Below are positions 24,301 to 33,180 of a stretch of 40,345 bases of DNA, piece after piece (position 1 is the stretch's first letter; the number at the start of each line of letters is the position of its first letter). The stretch comes from Candidatus Omnitrophota bacterium (GTDB taxonomy: Bacteria; Omnitrophota; Gorgyraeia; 2-02-FULL-51-18). The notes beneath the pieces are model-generated. The model saw only the letters and a program-made list of their open reading frames with translations. It searched no databases and was not told the DNA's origin. The DNA lies in contig JACPAX010000044.1 of assembly GCA_016180585.1 (NCBI GenBank), forward strand, positions 1-40,345. Reading direction: 5' to 3'. Made by a program: the position numbers and the translations under genes.

Positions 24301-27300
24301 TCAAATCTGTAATGTCCCACTGAACTTGTTTGCCATCTGTATCAATGGCAGTTAGCAGATCACTTTTCACCTCAAGCGCAATAAAAGGGCTCCTGGATTC
24401 GGCCTTTGTGGATCGGCCTGGAGCTTCAAGAATCGACTCCACTTTCCCGACAAACGAATCCCAAATGGCAAGAGAAGGTAGGTAATTATCGTGATAAATA
24501 GGGCTTAAATCGGATGTGTCATAAGAATGCGTATAACTCCTGATTCCGACTACTTTATAATTGCTTCCAGGAATATTCGCCACAGCGGAAATAGGGCCGG
24601 CTTGATTCGGGGATGGGTTAAAACTTATTGCTTGTGGATGATGAAATTGATCTTTAATGTATTGTTTTATTTGAGAAGGCAAATCCGCTGCCATGCGGAC
24701 ACCCAAGACTTTGTGAACATCCAACAGATTGTCTGGAACAGATTCTTCTGACACGATGTTGAAATAAAACATGTAGGATCGTGTCAGAAATGAATTTTTG
24801 GGAGACGCTTTAGCTTCTGTGTATTTCCTATTAAAGGCTTCACTTACAAGAAGATAAATGTTTCCCTCCTTATCACGACCAAAACCACGGAAAGAGTTGG
24901 GTTCGTTTATGGTGGCACGGTCACTCTCGACCCATTTATAGGCATCCGATCTTTCAATCGTTACCTCTGAGGGACCAAAGCTCATTCTATAAATATCCCT
25001 GCCAAGGACATCCTCATCCCCATACCAGTGTCTTGTTTCAAATTGTAGCGTATCCTCATTTACTAATTGAACGGCGAGAGTAGTGTCAGATCCATCTTGA
25101 CTGGGCTGTTGTGCCAAAACATTGCCTTCCAACTCAAAAAGACGCTCTTCAAACCGCTTGAACGATGGAACCAGCTCATTTTCAAAAAAGGTTTTTAGTC
25201 CAGCTAGTCGCCCACCTTTTTGCGAGAATAGATCAGAAGCTTCTTTAATGATGCCGTCATTAGAAACATATTCATGAAGCTCATTTAAACTGAAACGAGA
25301 CAACAGGAAATTGGCAATAGCTCCCTGAGCATAATCCCCTAGACCATGCTTAGCCGCAATCCATGAAGAAGCCAAGACCGCCTTAGCCTTGGGCTGGTGT
25401 TCCGATCTTTCTTCAAATGTAGTCGAAATAAGATCCAAGATGGCCTTTGTAGCGTGGTAAAAACTAATCTGACCTGATAAATATTTTTTCACCACATCAA
25501 CCAGTGCATCAGGGTAGTCTTCTGCCAATTCGTTCAAAACAGCTTGAATTCCTTCTGAAGTGGCCACAGGCTGAAACGGCTTTGCTTGAAAGTGAAAATA
25601 ATGATTCGGCCGTTCGAATCGCGCAGTGGCTTCTTCCGGCGTAGACCCAAATGCAAATGGTAAGGCCTCATCAACTACGATTGACCATGTTGAAGAAGTT
25701 TTACGAGTAATTCCTGAACTTTCAAGCGATGCAGGGATATCTTCTTCGCTCAAAATTATTGTTTCACCCACGGGCCCAGTTAATAAAAAGTTTGCTTTTC
25801 CAGTTTCAGTTTTATGCTGACTAATAACTCTTTTTAATACGGGGACTATCTGATCCCATTCCACTTGAATTTCTGCCATTCTCGCGCCAGCTATTGCGGG
25901 AGTTGTCTTAATTGGCCTACCCCCCACAAATCCAGCGCCGCCCACTCCGGCCAAGGGACCGCCCAGAGCATTTTCTCTTTCTTTCATGGCTAGAACGATT
26001 CGGTTGGAATCATCGGCGGAAGTTGCCAAACCATCTGCTAATGCTTCGTCGTAAGGAATGCCCAATTGACCCATTTGCAAAACACGCATCAACATGTTGG
26101 TGTGAACGGTTGTTTTAAAACTAGCCGCCATCGGAGACGCGGTGACAGTCTTGACAGCATCAATATTTTGATTTAAAAGAAGCTCTTCATACCGCTTTTG
26201 ATTCGTTTCCTGCAACACCTGAGGAGTAATACAGATATAGGAAAGGCCCTGGGCTTTCAGGAGATATTTAAGATTGGGAGTATGGTAGCCGCCGGTGATC
26301 AGCACCGCTTTTTCTTGGTTTTCCGAGTTCATTTTCTGAGTCAGATTTTGAATGAACTTTTGGTCTCTTTCGTAGGTGAGAGAGTAAAATACTTCGCATC
26401 GCTTGACGACGTCTTCATAGCCTGATTCGAGGAAAACCGCTCGTTCATAATGGGCCCCCAAATCCATGATCTTTTTATTCAAAAAGCCCGTGAGTCGACT
26501 GATGTCAAAGCTTAACTTATTTTTTTGGTACTCCGCGAATTCATCCGGCGTGAGCGTCAAATTAAAGAGCTTCTTCAAAGATTCGAGATTCTTTGAAGCT
26601 TGTATAAGATTTGCCTCGTCTTCATTATGGGTAAGAGATCTGAATACTTCCTCTTCCAAAGCTTCTTGTTCCTCGAGAATGGCCTTGGGCCGGATATTCC
26701 TTGCTTCCTTTAAATAATGGAAGTACTTGGAGAGTTCGGGATATTGGCTAAGATTCATGCCAACTTTTTCCTCAAGAAGCGCAAAGAACGCTTTCTCGCT
26801 TGGCTTGTCAGTGCCGGAAATCTTGGATGGAGCCTGTGCCGCAACGAGTTCTTTCTGATCGTCGGCTGGCAGAGAGGAAACGACGGCCTTTTCTTCGTCG
26901 TTCGCTTTCTTGAAATCAATCTTCGATTCGATTTCCTTGAGTACTTTTAGCGCTTTAAGATGCGGGTAATTCTCGGAAAGAATGCCAAGTTTTTCCGCTT
27001 CGTTCGTGAGTATTTCAAAATAATCCGTTAAGGATAACCGGCCTTTCTCAAACTTTTGATATTTCTCATCAAAAGCGGACAAAAAAGGGTTGTAGATTTT
27101 TGGCTTTAAGGCGTTGATCGTGGCTTCGATTTGGGCAAGATAGGCTTGGAATTTTTCTCTTTCTTTGGCAACCGCGCGATAAGTGGCGACGGATTTGGCA
27201 TACAGGCTTAAATCTTCGACGCCCCAGAGAATGAAATGATGCTTGGAGGTGAGGTCGAGATATTCCGTGCCTTGAAGCTTACCGTTGATCAAAAAGGATT

Positions 27301-27733
27301 TGGCGACTTGTTTTCTTTTTTCTTCGGAGGCGTATTTTCTTAAGAATGAGAGGGATTCATCGCCGGAACCGGCTTCGAGGAAAACATATTTAATCGGGTC
27401 TTTTTTGAAGATCAGATCGAGCGCTTTAGCGACGTTGATTTGACCGGAATTATTGGTATGGGCGTCTTGGATGAGAATGACTGTCTTATTCGAATCTGAT
27501 TGGTAGGAGTCTTCAATCGTAGCTATCGATTCGGGAATGGCAGGCAATAATTTCTGAGCCCAAGCCTTGGAGTTTTCAGCGTCCGCCCCCCCCTGTGGGG
27601 TTATTTTAAAAATATCGGGATTGGCGAAAGCAAATTCCTGAAAAAGGAAAGCGCAAATCAAGAAGCTGGAAACGGTCTTAAGGAAGCCGCCTTTTCTTCC
27701 TTTATTTATCTCAAATTTAAAATGCGGTGACAA
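18359..27733 (-). CDS. Giant exported protein (3124 aa) with phosphoglucomutase and glucose-6-phosphate isomerase domains
   Basis: One unbroken frame, starting at TTG 27733 behind a perfect AAGGAGG with 5-nt spacing; no in-frame ATG lies nearby. A signal peptide ([23 protein letters not shown]) predicts export. Residues about 50-560 resemble the ChaN/EreA/TraB fold ([37 protein letters not shown]). About 560-1330 is unrecognised. About 1335-2010 is a phosphohexomutase: YSFDTRF, a serine loop FGTSSHAN (Ser about 1493, lacking the usual NP), metal loop DPDADR (1685-1690), FGGEESGGA and RPSGT (1992). About 2115-2606 is glucose-6-phosphate isomerase ([51 protein letters not shown]). It lacks about 48 residues at 2318/2319, including the SKTFTTQET loop. 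About 2607-3124 is unrecognised. GC content is visibly below all neighbours. Confidence 0.93.
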   Translation of the reverse strand: MSPHFKFEINKGRKGGFLKTVSSFLICAFLFQEFAFANPDIFKITPQGGADAENSKAWAQKLLPAIPESIATIEDSYQSDSNKTVILIQDAHTNNSGQINVAKALDLIFKKDPIKYVFLEAGSGDESLSFLRKYASEEKRKQVAKSFLINGKLQGTEYLDLTSKHHFILWGVEDLSLYAKSVATYRAVAKEREKFQAYLAQIEATINALKPKIYNPFLSAFDEKYQKFEKGRLSLTDYFEILTNEAEKLGILSENYPHLKALKVLKEIESKIDFKKANDEEKAVVSSLPADDQKELVAAQAPSKISGTDKPSEKAFFALLEEKVGMNLSQYPELSKYFHYLKEARNIRPKAILEEQEALEEEVFRSLTHNEDEANLIQASKNLESLKKLFNLTLTPDEFAEYQKNKLSFDISRLTGFLNKKIMDLGAHYERAVFLESGYEDVVKRCEVFYSLTYERDQKFIQNLTQKMNSENQEKAVLITGGYHTPNLKYLLKAQGLSYICITPQVLQETNQKRYEELLLNQNIDAVKTVTASPMAASFKTTVHTNMLMRVLQMGQLGIPYDEALADGLATSADDSNRIVLAMKERENALGGPLAGVGGAGFVGGRPIKTTPAIAGARMAEIQVEWDQIVPVLKRVISQHKTETGKANFLLTGPVGETIILSEEDIPASLESSGITRKTSSTWSIVVDEALPFAFGSTPEEATARFERPNHYFHFQAKPFQPVATSEGIQAVLNELAEDYPDALVDVVKKYLSGQISFYHATKAILDLISTTFEERSEHQPKAKAVLASSWIAAKHGLGDYAQGAIANFLLSRFSLNELHEYVSNDGIIKEASDLFSQKGGRLAGLKTFFENELVPSFKRFEERLFELEGNVLAQQPSQDGSDTTLAVQLVNEDTLQFETRHWYGDEDVLGRDIYRMSFGPSEVTIERSDAYKWVESDRATINEPNSFRGFGRDKEGNIYLLVSEAFNRKYTEAKASPKNSFLTRSYMFYFNIVSEESVPDNLLDVHKVLGVRMAADLPSQIKQYIKDQFHHPQAISFNPSPNQAGPISAVANIPGSNYKVVGIRSYTHSYDTSDLSPIYHDNYLPSLAIWDSFVGKVESILEAPGRSTKAESRSPFIALEVKSDLLTAIDTDGKQVQWDITDLRKPKKTSGVRLATLVFDQSPSKRRVIGQDTTRGFTWSEFPLDNTPENVRDLQEILKRSGLDKVFPEQTPTVSLIGVMMKAEIPYAHALLFQSGDTYRVGFFSSLPEIDYKDYLNLKVSQRQLNQVDPKAIVWLGNHHYNPVLHPPLDKVAVILIWNLYGLRLAATPVLGPTRPDLEQVYLNQVEASTPQHVKDNQLFDIHEKGRIKVTIRKENLGDYDAVDNPKGLGLWKWLKDYEKEAAQATAGIRSPQNVLYSFDTRFRVNLVGVAFATLAKTLVAKENYSDAKLQKIAAGEVRYNTKDYVSEVARIQAAQGIKTYLPAKRETLTIWMTSFLTFMYDLAGGEFGTSSHANSSFFATKDLDSEGGQYLPEESIRFVKKIREMFETADKTGEYSFEIAAEDDPLIDDQFMVLIQNGVNDYTEYLRKGVATDVNLNRIRKVKNPIIIDNVSGAFHQTATPIFERLGIAGSFEWFRTNQDPFFSGIGKELKPNGQVYDWSQDTTIVQRDPKTGETTAIPVMERMGYDTLLKDKPIGTVILMADPDADRLVTAQIESADRAGYLKKLGIEYLILGKDRILAVYSPNQSFFLAIVYQAESLKAAGLWENHPRFIIMTTASSTAWREWSKKNGVEVINTPVGFKEIAAAQRKIEYQIAQNPDNDPKKPVVVTDAFKREVNLGVQPRMLFGGEESGGAVFGPEELIRSKHGRIAIGMREKSDGELTVIEAAMTAYLESRGMMLSDYLSQIFEQNDIKGRFDIREDIPYYNQSEPDPVVMAKAKDEGILKRTKNYTFYLSMALAYQDGKITKQNIIDILNGLFERDELGFSDLKEIYFVGDGVYFDFPDKVLEIRPSGTDAKSKAYGMGIDKNLLARYGAAVGNYSGELTPLHHQIVPSNYSDLEGAEKMAWDRYQEYYRIGLPPKNYTPPTQYADVEFAKAGSQLASKHHLSEVELPLSNEVLRSNPTTGFRLALQTVNPTTTEAWKKLQADFTRVQAQHLRDLFQSDPERAKRLSEAFKSNGAEVFVDYSKNLVDQETIQHLLELAQETGLADAIQQMFAGEKINQTENRAVLHTALRIPRDQKLVVNGQDVTADVHRVLDQMRAFSEAVNSGEWKGYTGKRITDIVNIGIGGSDLGPVMVTEALKPYATGNVKVHFVSNVDGTDVTEKVIKKLDPETTVEKFGIDTANMFEFWDWVGGRYSFWSAIGLSIAAYVGFDNFQELLAGAHDMDEHFKNVSFEHNIPVILALLSVWYTNFYRAETHAVLPYDQYLHRLPAYLQQAFMESNGKSVDRSGRPIDYVVSPIIFGEAGTNGQHPFYQLIHQGNQIIPADFIGVSNSHNPQGDHHEKLLANFFAQTKALAFGKSLDEVLAEGVHPAIAPHRVFKGNNPTNSILVNRMSPRALGALVAMYEHQIFAEGVVLNIFSFDQWGVELGKVQAGPILKELKGQPATVVHDASTANLLNRHRTQKSGGRSATQSYTLNSKNGITKIKVTVIKEYDQNSLDIKPATVKVSGVAKEIWNDQGQWRPIEFEESFTLDIPLNFSADRAAYQVLFSVHRDTFGHVLPQIDAYRKAVKQASFHPMDRLRWVNEDEAEVLAFFKNLATELKWPWGDNPAEKWKDTKIKPLTLEGLKRVARDLYTPAQYYKGLRLTVLEEMPEAYGAYVTPFLEEFIEKSAEGTRLATTKAPAHSEVSRARFFLSVGWNLPEGFQRELSLMKDDRNIQILSLKKDAQDILVVVNQDTREQLTYDVSIQALTKVREKERHDLSGATDITEQAFGLHEANGMLVSTRSTKPTAKVVLVDSFPDLPNDAFYRNLILRFSQTLAEGSQVVLVSREPGKAEKIAALARAIGVRNSAQFMAMSKGDLAKLDLPTSYLVADTYLDQAKALYGKNQRYFRLQSPDEKNLIGVYALTPVGVLMDLVSLEEDWERAAQVYSQIVGRRVNRDELKAALRGALLIPFVSKLIGRLVAQVYMAERAIGGSV

Positions 27734-27745
27734 TTCGGCCTCCTT
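27731..27745 (-). promoter_or_regulatory. Ribosome-binding site that fixes the TTG start of the giant gene
   Basis: The minus strand reads aaggaggccgaattg: a full anti-Shine-Dalgarno match, five spacer bases and a TTG start codon. No ATG or GTG occurs in frame before the signal peptide, so TTG initiation is well supported. Confidence 0.8.
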
Positions 27746-27768
27746 AAAATTTATCCGGAATCCACGTA

Positions 27769-27800
27769 AGTATAGGAATTTAAAGCTAGCCAGCAGTCAA
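27769..27800 (-). promoter_or_regulatory. Possible promoter of the giant gene
   Basis: On the minus strand TATACT (27769-27774) lies 20 nt after TTGACT (27795-27800). Both hexamers are good, but the spacing is 3 nt longer than ideal. The gap 27734-28017 is AT-rich and shows no gene, so the promoter must lie here or close by. Confidence 0.35.
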
Positions 27801-28017
27801 AAGAAAGTCTACCCGTCAACTTAGTCAAATTCAAATTGTTTCAGATTTTTTCTTGGTTTACCGATTAAACGGATTTAAGCAAAACTTAGCCTGGCTCAAC
27901 AAGGTTTAATTCGAGACAAATTATTTTTTAGACGATCCTTCGAACTTGTGAATTTGGTGACATTTCTCTATCATCGCCAATTAAAAAAATTAAGAAGACT
28001 GAAAAATCTATGAGCCG

Positions 28018-28161
28018 AACAGTCTGATCAAAAAGCCCAAGATGCGAGGTGCCGAGGAAGCGAGCGCGCCCGCCACAAAGCTCGTCGGGTCCGTCCATAG
28101 AGCTTTGCGGACGGGTCCGCCGGCGCTTTGTGGCGGAGATTGGGCTTTTCATCAGACTGTT
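28018..28161. mobile_element. MITE-like palindromic element, 144 bp, with a nested second palindrome
   Basis: The ends are near-perfect inverted repeats of about 21 bp (28018-28039 and 28141-28161). The left interior reads aagatgcgaggtgccgagga and aagcgagcgcg. This matches the reverse complement of the element at 37629-37750 in both terminal and subterminal sequence, so they are one family. Inside it (28070-28136) is a separate palindrome with 12-bp perfect arms, ccgccacaaagc/gctttgtggcgg. The right end supplies the stop codon of the kinase gene (28160-28162). No coding capacity; mobility in trans is inferred. Confidence 0.75.
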
Positions 28162-29674
28162 AGTTTAAAAAAGAAGGCGCCTGGGCGGGGGGAAAGACAA
28201 TGCGAAACGTCGTGCCCTTGCCCGGTTTGCTGCCGACCTCTATCCGGCCGTGATGGGCCTCGACGATGGACTTGGCGATGCTGAGGCCGAGCCCGTAGCC
28301 CTCCCCGACCTGGCGGACCTTGTCCACCCGGTAAAACCGATCGAAGAGGTGGGGCAGGTGCTCCTCGGAAATCCCGACGCCGGTGTCACTGACGCGGATC
28401 TCCGCCCCCTTGTCGCTCCGGCCGATGTCCAGCGTGACCTTCCCCCCCGCCGGCGTGTATTTGACGGCGTTGTCGAGAAGATTCATGAGGAGTCGTCGCA
28501 GATGGATCGGGTGGGCGCTCAGCGTCGCCGGCTGCCCGTTCTGAAAATGCACCTCGACGCCTTTCGAGCCCGCCAACACCCGGATGTCCTCGATCACCGA
28601 CGCGGCGAGCGCGCCCAAGTCCACCGGCTCGGTTTCGAGCGGCGAGGTCTGGGCGTCGAGTCGCGCCAGCGTCAGGAGATTGTCGATGATCCGGCGTATC
28701 GATTCTATTTCCTCAAGACCGCTTTTTAAAATTTCCTCGTATTCGGCCGGGTCGCGCGTTTTCTTGAGCGCCACTTCGAGCTGCCCCCTCAAAATCGTCA
28801 GCGGCGTTTTAAGCTCGTGGGAGATGTCCTGGACGATTTGCCTCTGGGAGACAAAAGAGCGATCGAGCCTGGCGAGCATCTGGTTGAACGTCTCGGCCAG
28901 GCGCGCGATCTCGTCGTTGGTATGCGGAAGCTGGATCCGGTTATCGAGATTGTCGGAGCGGATGTTTCGTATTCTGCGGACCATTCTATCGACGGGACTG
29001 AGCGTGATTTTTACGAGCAAAAGTCCCGCCCAGCTGGTGATGAGGAGCGTGATCAGCGTCAGAAAAAAGAGGGCGCGGCCGATCCCTCCGAGTTCTTCCC
29101 CGATGGGTTTGAGCGACGCCCCGACCTGAATGATGTATTCGACCTTCTTCCCGTCGACCACCGGCCGCGTCAGCGCCCGTACGGGAATCCGCCTGCCGTC
29201 GGCAAATTTGATCTTGACGTTGTGCACCTGGGGCCGCCCCACCCGCGCGTTTCTCAGCACCACCGGATCCAGCACCGTCGTCCGCGACAGCCGGTGCGTC
29301 GAGGCGATGAGCTTCCCCGAACGGTCGAAAATAGTCGCCGCCATCTCGAGGCGTCCGGCATTCGAGGCCAGGTCTTTTTTAGTCAGAAGGCCCGTGATCA
29401 CCCAAAACGCCTCGTCCTTCTTGCGGGAACTCGCCAGAAACGCGAACCACCCGGCCGGTTCGGTGATCTCGCGGGTCTTGAGGTAGGTCTTGATTGAGTT
29501 TTCGAGTCCCTGGGCCTTGAGATCCAACATCACATCGACGCGGCGGGAAATCTCGTTTGAGAAATAGAAATAAAGGCAGGCGCTGAAGAGCGACAGCGTG
29601 AAAAAAAGCGTCAGGACGTAGAGGAGGACGATCCGGAACCGGAGATGTAGACGTCGATCACGTTCGAGCAGGAG
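28160..29674 (-). CDS. Sensor histidine kinase lacking a visible start codon (5' end apparently deleted)
   Basis: The frame is open from 29674, just after an in-frame TGA at 29675-29677, but the first ATG (29533) lies after an obvious membrane helix (RFRIVLLYVLTLFFTLSLFS). The real N-terminus therefore has no ATG, GTG or TTG. Numbering from Met 29533: extracytoplasmic domain about 1-145, membrane helix about 150-170, HAMP (TLSPVDRMVRRIRNI), HisKA with phospho-accepting His in DISHELKTPLT (about 236), and a HATPase with LMNLLDNAVKYT, VSDTGVGI and GYGLGLSIAKSI. It is of the OmpR-partner type (CusS-like layout). It overlaps the truncated regulator gene; see that entry. The stop codon is provided by the MITE end. 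Confidence 0.82.
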   Translation of the reverse strand, partial: LLLERDRRLHLRFRIVLLYVLTLFFTLSLFSACLYFYFSNEISRRVDVMLDLKAQGLENSIKTYLKTREITEPAGWFAFLASSRKKDEAFWVITGLLTKKDLASNAGRLEMAATIFDRSGKLIASTHRLSRTTVLDPVVLRNARVGRPQVHNVKIKFADGRRIPVRALTRPVVDGKKVEYIIQVGASLKPIGEELGGIGRALFFLTLITLLITSWAGLLLVKITLSPVDRMVRRIRNIRSDNLDNRIQLPHTNDEIARLAETFNQMLARLDRSFVSQRQIVQDISHELKTPLTILRGQLEVALKKTRDPAEYEEILKSGLEEIESIRRIIDNLLTLARLDAQTSPLETEPVDLGALAASVIEDIRVLAGSKGVEVHFQNGQPATLSAHPIHLRRLLMNLLDNAVKYTPAGGKVTLDIGRSDKGAEIRVSDTGVGISEEHLPHLFDRFYRVDKVRQVGEGYGLGLSIAKSIVEAHHGRIEVGSKPGKGTTFRIVFPPAQAPSFLN

Positions 29675-30225
29675 TCAAAATGGATGTCCCAGACATGCTC
29701 GGCGATCATCGTCCGCGTCACGACCTCTCCCGCGTGATTCATCAGATACTCGAGCAGCGCGAATTCCTTCGCGGTAAGCGGGATTTCCTTGCGGTCGCGC
29801 TCGACGCGGTGAGTCAGGAGATCCAGGCTCAGGTCGCCCGCCCGGTAGCGGGTGGCGGCCGGTTCGTTTTTTTTCCTCAGATGCGCCCGGACGCGGGCCA
29901 GAAGCTCCTCGAAGGCGAAGGGTTTGGTGAGATAGTCATCGGCGCCCGTGTCGAGACCCGCGACCTTGTCTTTGACGTCGTCTTTGGCGGTGAGGATGAT
30001 CACCGGCGGCGAGGCCTTGTCCCGGCGCAGCTTCCGGCAGAGGTTGAGACCGTCCATCTTGGGAAGCATGAGGTCCAGGACGATGAGGTCGTAGTCATTG
30101 GTTGTGGCGAGAAAATGGCCCTCTTCCCCGTCGGCGGCCGTGTCTACCGCGTAGCCTTCTTCCCGGAGCCCGCGTCGGATAAACGCGGCGATTTTTTTCT
30201 CGTCTTCGACGACCAATAGACGCAT
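29611..30225 (-). CDS. OmpR-family response regulator with aberrant C-terminus
   Basis: 204 residues: receiver domain with E7/D8, phospho-acceptor D51 (LIVLDLMLP) and Lys about 101 (YLTKPF). A winged-helix DNA-binding domain follows (LTAKEFALLEYLMNHAGEVVTRTMIAEHVWD). OmpR-type proteins normally continue after DVYI with a sequence like xxLRxKID...TVRGVGY. Here DVYIS runs straight into GSGSSSSTS and a stop. The DNA that encodes this tail is, in another frame, the start of the kinase's first membrane helix. The recognition helix lies before the break but the C-terminal hairpin (wing) is missing, so DNA binding is doubtful. Confidence 0.85.
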   Translation of the reverse strand: MRLLVVEDEKKIAAFIRRGLREEGYAVDTAADGEEGHFLATTNDYDLIVLDLMLPKMDGLNLCRKLRRDKASPPVIILTAKDDVKDKVAGLDTGADDYLTKPFAFEELLARVRAHLRKKNEPAATRYRAGDLSLDLLTHRVERDRKEIPLTAKEFALLEYLMNHAGEVVTRTMIAEHVWDIHFDSCSNVIDVYISGSGSSSSTS

Positions 30226-30263
30226 CGGCAGTCCCCTCCGGCGATCCTCCGTCCTCGGGCCCT

Positions 30264-30292
30264 ATTATAATCCGCTTTCCTTATTCCGTCAC
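30264..30292 (-). promoter_or_regulatory. Sigma-70 promoter for the OmpR regulator-kinase pair
   Basis: On the minus strand a perfect TATAAT (30264-30269) lies 17 nt after GTGACG (30287-30292), which matches the TGAC core of the -35 consensus. The -35 overlaps the last codons of the upstream receiver gene. Expected transcript start is about 30257, 32 nt before the regulator ATG. Confidence 0.65.
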
Positions 30293-30670
30293 CCCGCTTG
30301 CGACCACCGGCGTCGGGAGGCTCAGCGCCTCCCTCACCTTCCGCACGAGGAGCCCCGTTCCCTCGGACTTGTCAAAATAATCGTCGGCCTTGAGGATCAG
30401 CCGCTTTTGCTCATCGAGCGGATAGACGCTTGAGACGATCACGCGGATGCGGGGATCGTGGAGCCTCGTCACGCGGTACACGACGTCCCCGCTCGCATCG
30501 GGCATGTGAATGTCCAGGAGGATCAGACCGATGTCCGGATGATCCAGCAAGGCATCCGTCACGGCCTCCCAGTCTTCCGCCTCCGCCGTCGGATAACCTT
30601 CGATTTCCAACACCCTCCGGTAAATCCTCCGCGTCTGCTTGTCGTCATCGACCACGAGTATTTTTCGCAT
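30281..30670 (-). CDS. Single-domain response regulator (receiver only)
   Basis: A 129-residue stand-alone receiver: acidic residues D8-D10, phospho-acceptor D53 (ILLDIHMP), switch Ser in IVSSVY and Lys in FDKSEG. There is no output domain. The start ATG at 30670 is chosen over the frame's upstream ATG (30712) because AGGAGG lies 8 nt before it and the VVDDD strand begins at once. It lies between the aldolase gene and the OmpR-type regulator. It is separated from the former by about 100 nt with a weak AT-rich inverted repeat (30723-30758), so it is probably its own transcription unit. Confidence 0.88.
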   Translation of the reverse strand: MRKILVVDDDKQTRRIYRRVLEIEGYPTAEAEDWEAVTDALLDHPDIGLILLDIHMPDASGDVVYRVTRLHDPRIRVIVSSVYPLDEQKRLILKADDYFDKSEGTGLLVRKVREALSLPTPVVASGVTE

Positions 30671-30772
30671 CAGGCTGTCCTCCTTTTTATTCCTGCCAAA
30701 GACAGCGTACAAAAAGGAGGGTTAGAAAAAAATTAGAATCGGATTAAATTTTTCTAATTTCGCCGTGTCGCG

Positions 30773-31381
30773 CTAGGATTTTTCCAGCGCCTTGCCGAGC
30801 ATCTCCACGGCGCGGGCGCCGGCATCGTCGAGGTCCTTTCCAAGACAGACAAAGCCGTGATTTTTCATGACCGCGAAGAAACCCCCCGCGAGCGCGGCCG
30901 AAACGCTTTCGGCGAGCGCGGCCGTCCCGTAGGGCAGCTCCTCCGGGGTTTCGGGGATTCCGAGCCTGGCGGCCCGGGCGAGGATTTGGGGACAATGCCC
31001 GTGAAAAATCGCGTGGATGTCCCGACGCTTCCGGTAAATCGCCTCATGCATGAGGCTCTCGGAAGACGGCCGGCGCACCCCCGCGCCGCTCACCGTGTTT
31101 GTTCTGAGGTCCGCGCGGTTGACCTCAAAGAAACACCGTCTGGTGAGCCGGTTTTTGAGACGGATCGCCGAGGCGGTGATGATGAACCGGTTTCCCCCCG
31201 GTTTGACCCGGAAGCTCAAGTTCCCATGGGAGCCCAGTCCATAGGAGGGCGCCAGTCCCGAGCGGTGAAACACCCCGCACCAGGACTTAAGCGCCTCAAG
31301 CCTCGGATCGTCGGGGGCCCGCCTTTTAAGGAATGTGGTCTTAAACTTGGGCGGGTGTCTTTCCGGTTTCGGTTTTTTCAT
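30773..31381 (-). CDS. Class II aldolase/adducin family protein, probable 5-methylthioribulose-1-phosphate aldolase
   Basis: 202 residues of the zinc-dependent class II aldolase family. Visible metal and active-site elements are GSHGNLSFRV (Gly/Asn phosphate site), the Glu in SSESLMHEAIY, the HxH pair in IFHGHCP and the late His in VMKNHGFV. Its start overlaps mtnA by 41 nt, directly after mtnP and mtnA. That order matches the DHAP shunt, in which MtnP, MtnA and an Ald2-type aldolase turn methylthioadenosine into adenine, dihydroxyacetone phosphate and methylthioacetaldehyde. The alternative is MtnB, the dehydratase of the classic methionine salvage pathway; no mtnC, mtnD or mtnK is in the window. 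The family is certain, the substrate inferred. Confidence 0.82.
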   Translation of the reverse strand: MKKPKPERHPPKFKTTFLKRRAPDDPRLEALKSWCGVFHRSGLAPSYGLGSHGNLSFRVKPGGNRFIITASAIRLKNRLTRRCFFEVNRADLRTNTVSGAGVRRPSSESLMHEAIYRKRRDIHAIFHGHCPQILARAARLGIPETPEELPYGTAALAESVSAALAGGFFAVMKNHGFVCLGKDLDDAGARAVEMLGKALEKS

Positions 31382-32441
31382 TTTCTTTCCCTCTGAACAA
31401 ATAAGCGACGTTTTCCCGCGAGGGCCTGAGAATCCCCTTCTCCGTGAGGATCCCCGTCAGAAACTTCGCCGGCGTGACGTCAAAAGCGGGGTTCAGCGCC
31501 CGCGAGCCCGGCGAGGCGACGCGTATCCTCCCTTCCTTTCCCCGCGGACCCGGACCGCTCTGATAAAGCACCTCGTCCTCGGAGCGCTCCTCGATGGGGA
31601 TCTCCTCCCCGCTCCGGCAGCCGGGATCAAAAGTGGAGGTCGGCGCCGCGACGTAGAAAGGGACCCCGAACTCCTTCGCGCAGACCGCCTTTTCGAGCGT
31701 CCCGATCTTATTGGCGGCGTCTCCGTTCGCCGCGATCCGGTCCGCGCCGACGATCACAAGGTCTATTTTTTTCTTCGAGAAGAAATACGCCGCGGCGTTG
31801 TCGGGAATAATCGCGTGGGGGATCCTCTCGTTGCGGAGCTCCCAGGCGGTGAGTCTCGCTCCCTGACCGCGCGGCCTGGTCTCGTCCACGTAAACGAAAA
31901 TTTTTTTTCCGCCGCGGGCCGCGGCGTACACGGGCGAGAGCGCGGTCCCGTAGTCCACGAACGCCAGCCACCCCGCATTGCAGTGCGTCCCGACGGAGGC
32001 CCCGTCTTTGATCAGGGCGTTTCCGATCTCGCCGATACGCCGGCAGTCCTCCTCGTCTTTCCGCGCGAGCGACGCCGCTTCATCCGCCGCCGCCTTTTTC
32101 GGGTCGCGGGAGCGGACCGCGCGGTCAAAGACCCGCTTCACCGCGTAGAAAAGATTCTGCGCCGTCGGCCGCGTGGATTCGATTCTTTGGCGGGCCTTTC
32201 GGGCGTAATCCTCCAAGCCGCGGGGGGGCGCCTCGGCAAACGCCTGCGCCATCGCGAACGCCGCCGCGGCGCCGATCGCCCCCGCCCCCCGCACCGTCAT
32301 CGCGCGTATCGCCTCGCAGGTGTCCCGGTGCGTCGCGGCCCTGACGATTTTGAAACGGAACGGCAGGAGCGTCTGGTCGATCAGAAACACCGATCGCGCG
32401 TTCATCCACACCGTTTTGTAATGTTTCCCGCGGACCCGCAT
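31341..32441 (-). CDS. mtnA: S-methyl-5-thioribose-1-phosphate isomerase MtnA
   Basis: A 366-residue protein of the eIF2B-like isomerase family, which converts methylthioribose-1-phosphate to methylthioribulose-1-phosphate. Key motifs are MTVRGAGAIGAAAAFA (substrate loop), THCNAGWLA with the catalytic Cys (about 154), DETRPRGQGARLTAWEL, VGADRIAANGDAANKIGT with the catalytic Asp (about 234) and NPAFDVTPA. The extended 'QLLPF' type start (LIDQTLLPF) is also present. It begins 4 nt after mtnP and overlaps the aldolase gene. Confidence 0.95.
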   Translation of the reverse strand: MRVRGKHYKTVWMNARSVFLIDQTLLPFRFKIVRAATHRDTCEAIRAMTVRGAGAIGAAAAFAMAQAFAEAPPRGLEDYARKARQRIESTRPTAQNLFYAVKRVFDRAVRSRDPKKAAADEAASLARKDEEDCRRIGEIGNALIKDGASVGTHCNAGWLAFVDYGTALSPVYAAARGGKKIFVYVDETRPRGQGARLTAWELRNERIPHAIIPDNAAAYFFSKKKIDLVIVGADRIAANGDAANKIGTLEKAVCAKEFGVPFYVAAPTSTFDPGCRSGEEIPIEERSEDEVLYQSGPGPRGKEGRIRVASPGSRALNPAFDVTPAKFLTGILTEKGILRPSRENVAYLFRGKENEKTETGKTPAQV

Positions 32442-32445
32442 GTCT

Positions 32446-33180
32446 TCAGATTTCCCGGATCGCGCGGAGCAGAAGCTTTTTTACTTTTTCGGCGTTTTGC
32501 TTCATGAGGGCCATCACCCTATCGTAGGTCACCGGCTTCTCGTTTGCTTTCCAGCAGTCGTAGTCCGTGGACATCGCGAGGGTCTGGTAGGGGATCTTGA
32601 GCTCATTGGCGAGAATGACCTCGGGACAGGACGACATGTTGATGATGTCGGCGCCCCAGCTTCTGAACAGCCGGCTTTCCGCCTTCGTCGAGAACCGCGG
32701 CCCTTCGATGGTGATCACGGTCACGTCGCGGTTGTAGGCCAGCCCGAGCGCCTCGCAGCCCCGGCAAAGAATATCCCTGAGTCTTTTGTCGTAGGGCTCG
32801 CTCATCGGCGTGTGCACCACTTCGTCGGTGAAAAACGTCATTTCCCTGAGCCGGGTGAAGTCGATGAACTGGGAGGGGAAAACGAGATTTCCCGGCTTGA
32901 TTTCTTCCCTCAATGAACCGACGGCCGTGGCCGCCAGGATATGGGTACAGCCCTCGTCTTTCAAAGCCCGGAGATTCGCCCGAAAATTGATTTGAGTGGG
33001 CGGCACGCTGTGGTCTTTTCCGTGACGGGCAAGGATCACGACGTCGACCCCTCCGATTTTTCCGCAAACCAGCGGCGAAGACGGACTGCCGTAGGAGTTC
33101 CGGACGGATTTTTCGACCGGACCTTCCAGGATCTCGGGACTGTCGAGCCCCGACCCCCCGATCACCGCGATTTTTTTCAT
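32446..33180 (-). CDS. mtnP: S-methyl-5'-thioadenosine phosphorylase MtnP
   Basis: A 244-residue purine nucleoside phosphorylase-type enzyme (PNP/MTAP family 2), which splits methylthioadenosine by phosphate into adenine and methylthioribose-1-phosphate. Motifs are IAVIGGSGLD at the N-terminus (phosphate), LARHGKDHSVPPTQINFRAN, EGPRFSTKAESRLFR, INMSSCPE (ribose and Met side) and STDYDCW with the base-binding Asp about 203, which favours 6-amino purines. The frame is open further upstream, but ATG at 33180 begins exactly at the first beta-strand and overlaps the preceding receiver gene as ATGA, so it is the start. Confidence 0.94.
   Translation of the reverse strand: MKKIAVIGGSGLDSPEILEGPVEKSVRNSYGSPSSPLVCGKIGGVDVVILARHGKDHSVPPTQINFRANLRALKDEGCTHILAATAVGSLREEIKPGNLVFPSQFIDFTRLREMTFFTDEVVHTPMSEPYDKRLRDILCRGCEALGLAYNRDVTVITIEGPRFSTKAESRLFRSWGADIINMSSCPEVILANELKIPYQTLAMSTDYDCWKANEKPVTYDRVMALMKQNAEKVKKLLLRAIREI

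Noticed and set aside
18359-27733. Splitting the giant frame into separate pgm and pgi genes
   Set aside because: There is no stop codon, no internal ribosome-binding site with a convincing start before either domain, and the frame stays constant through all linkers.
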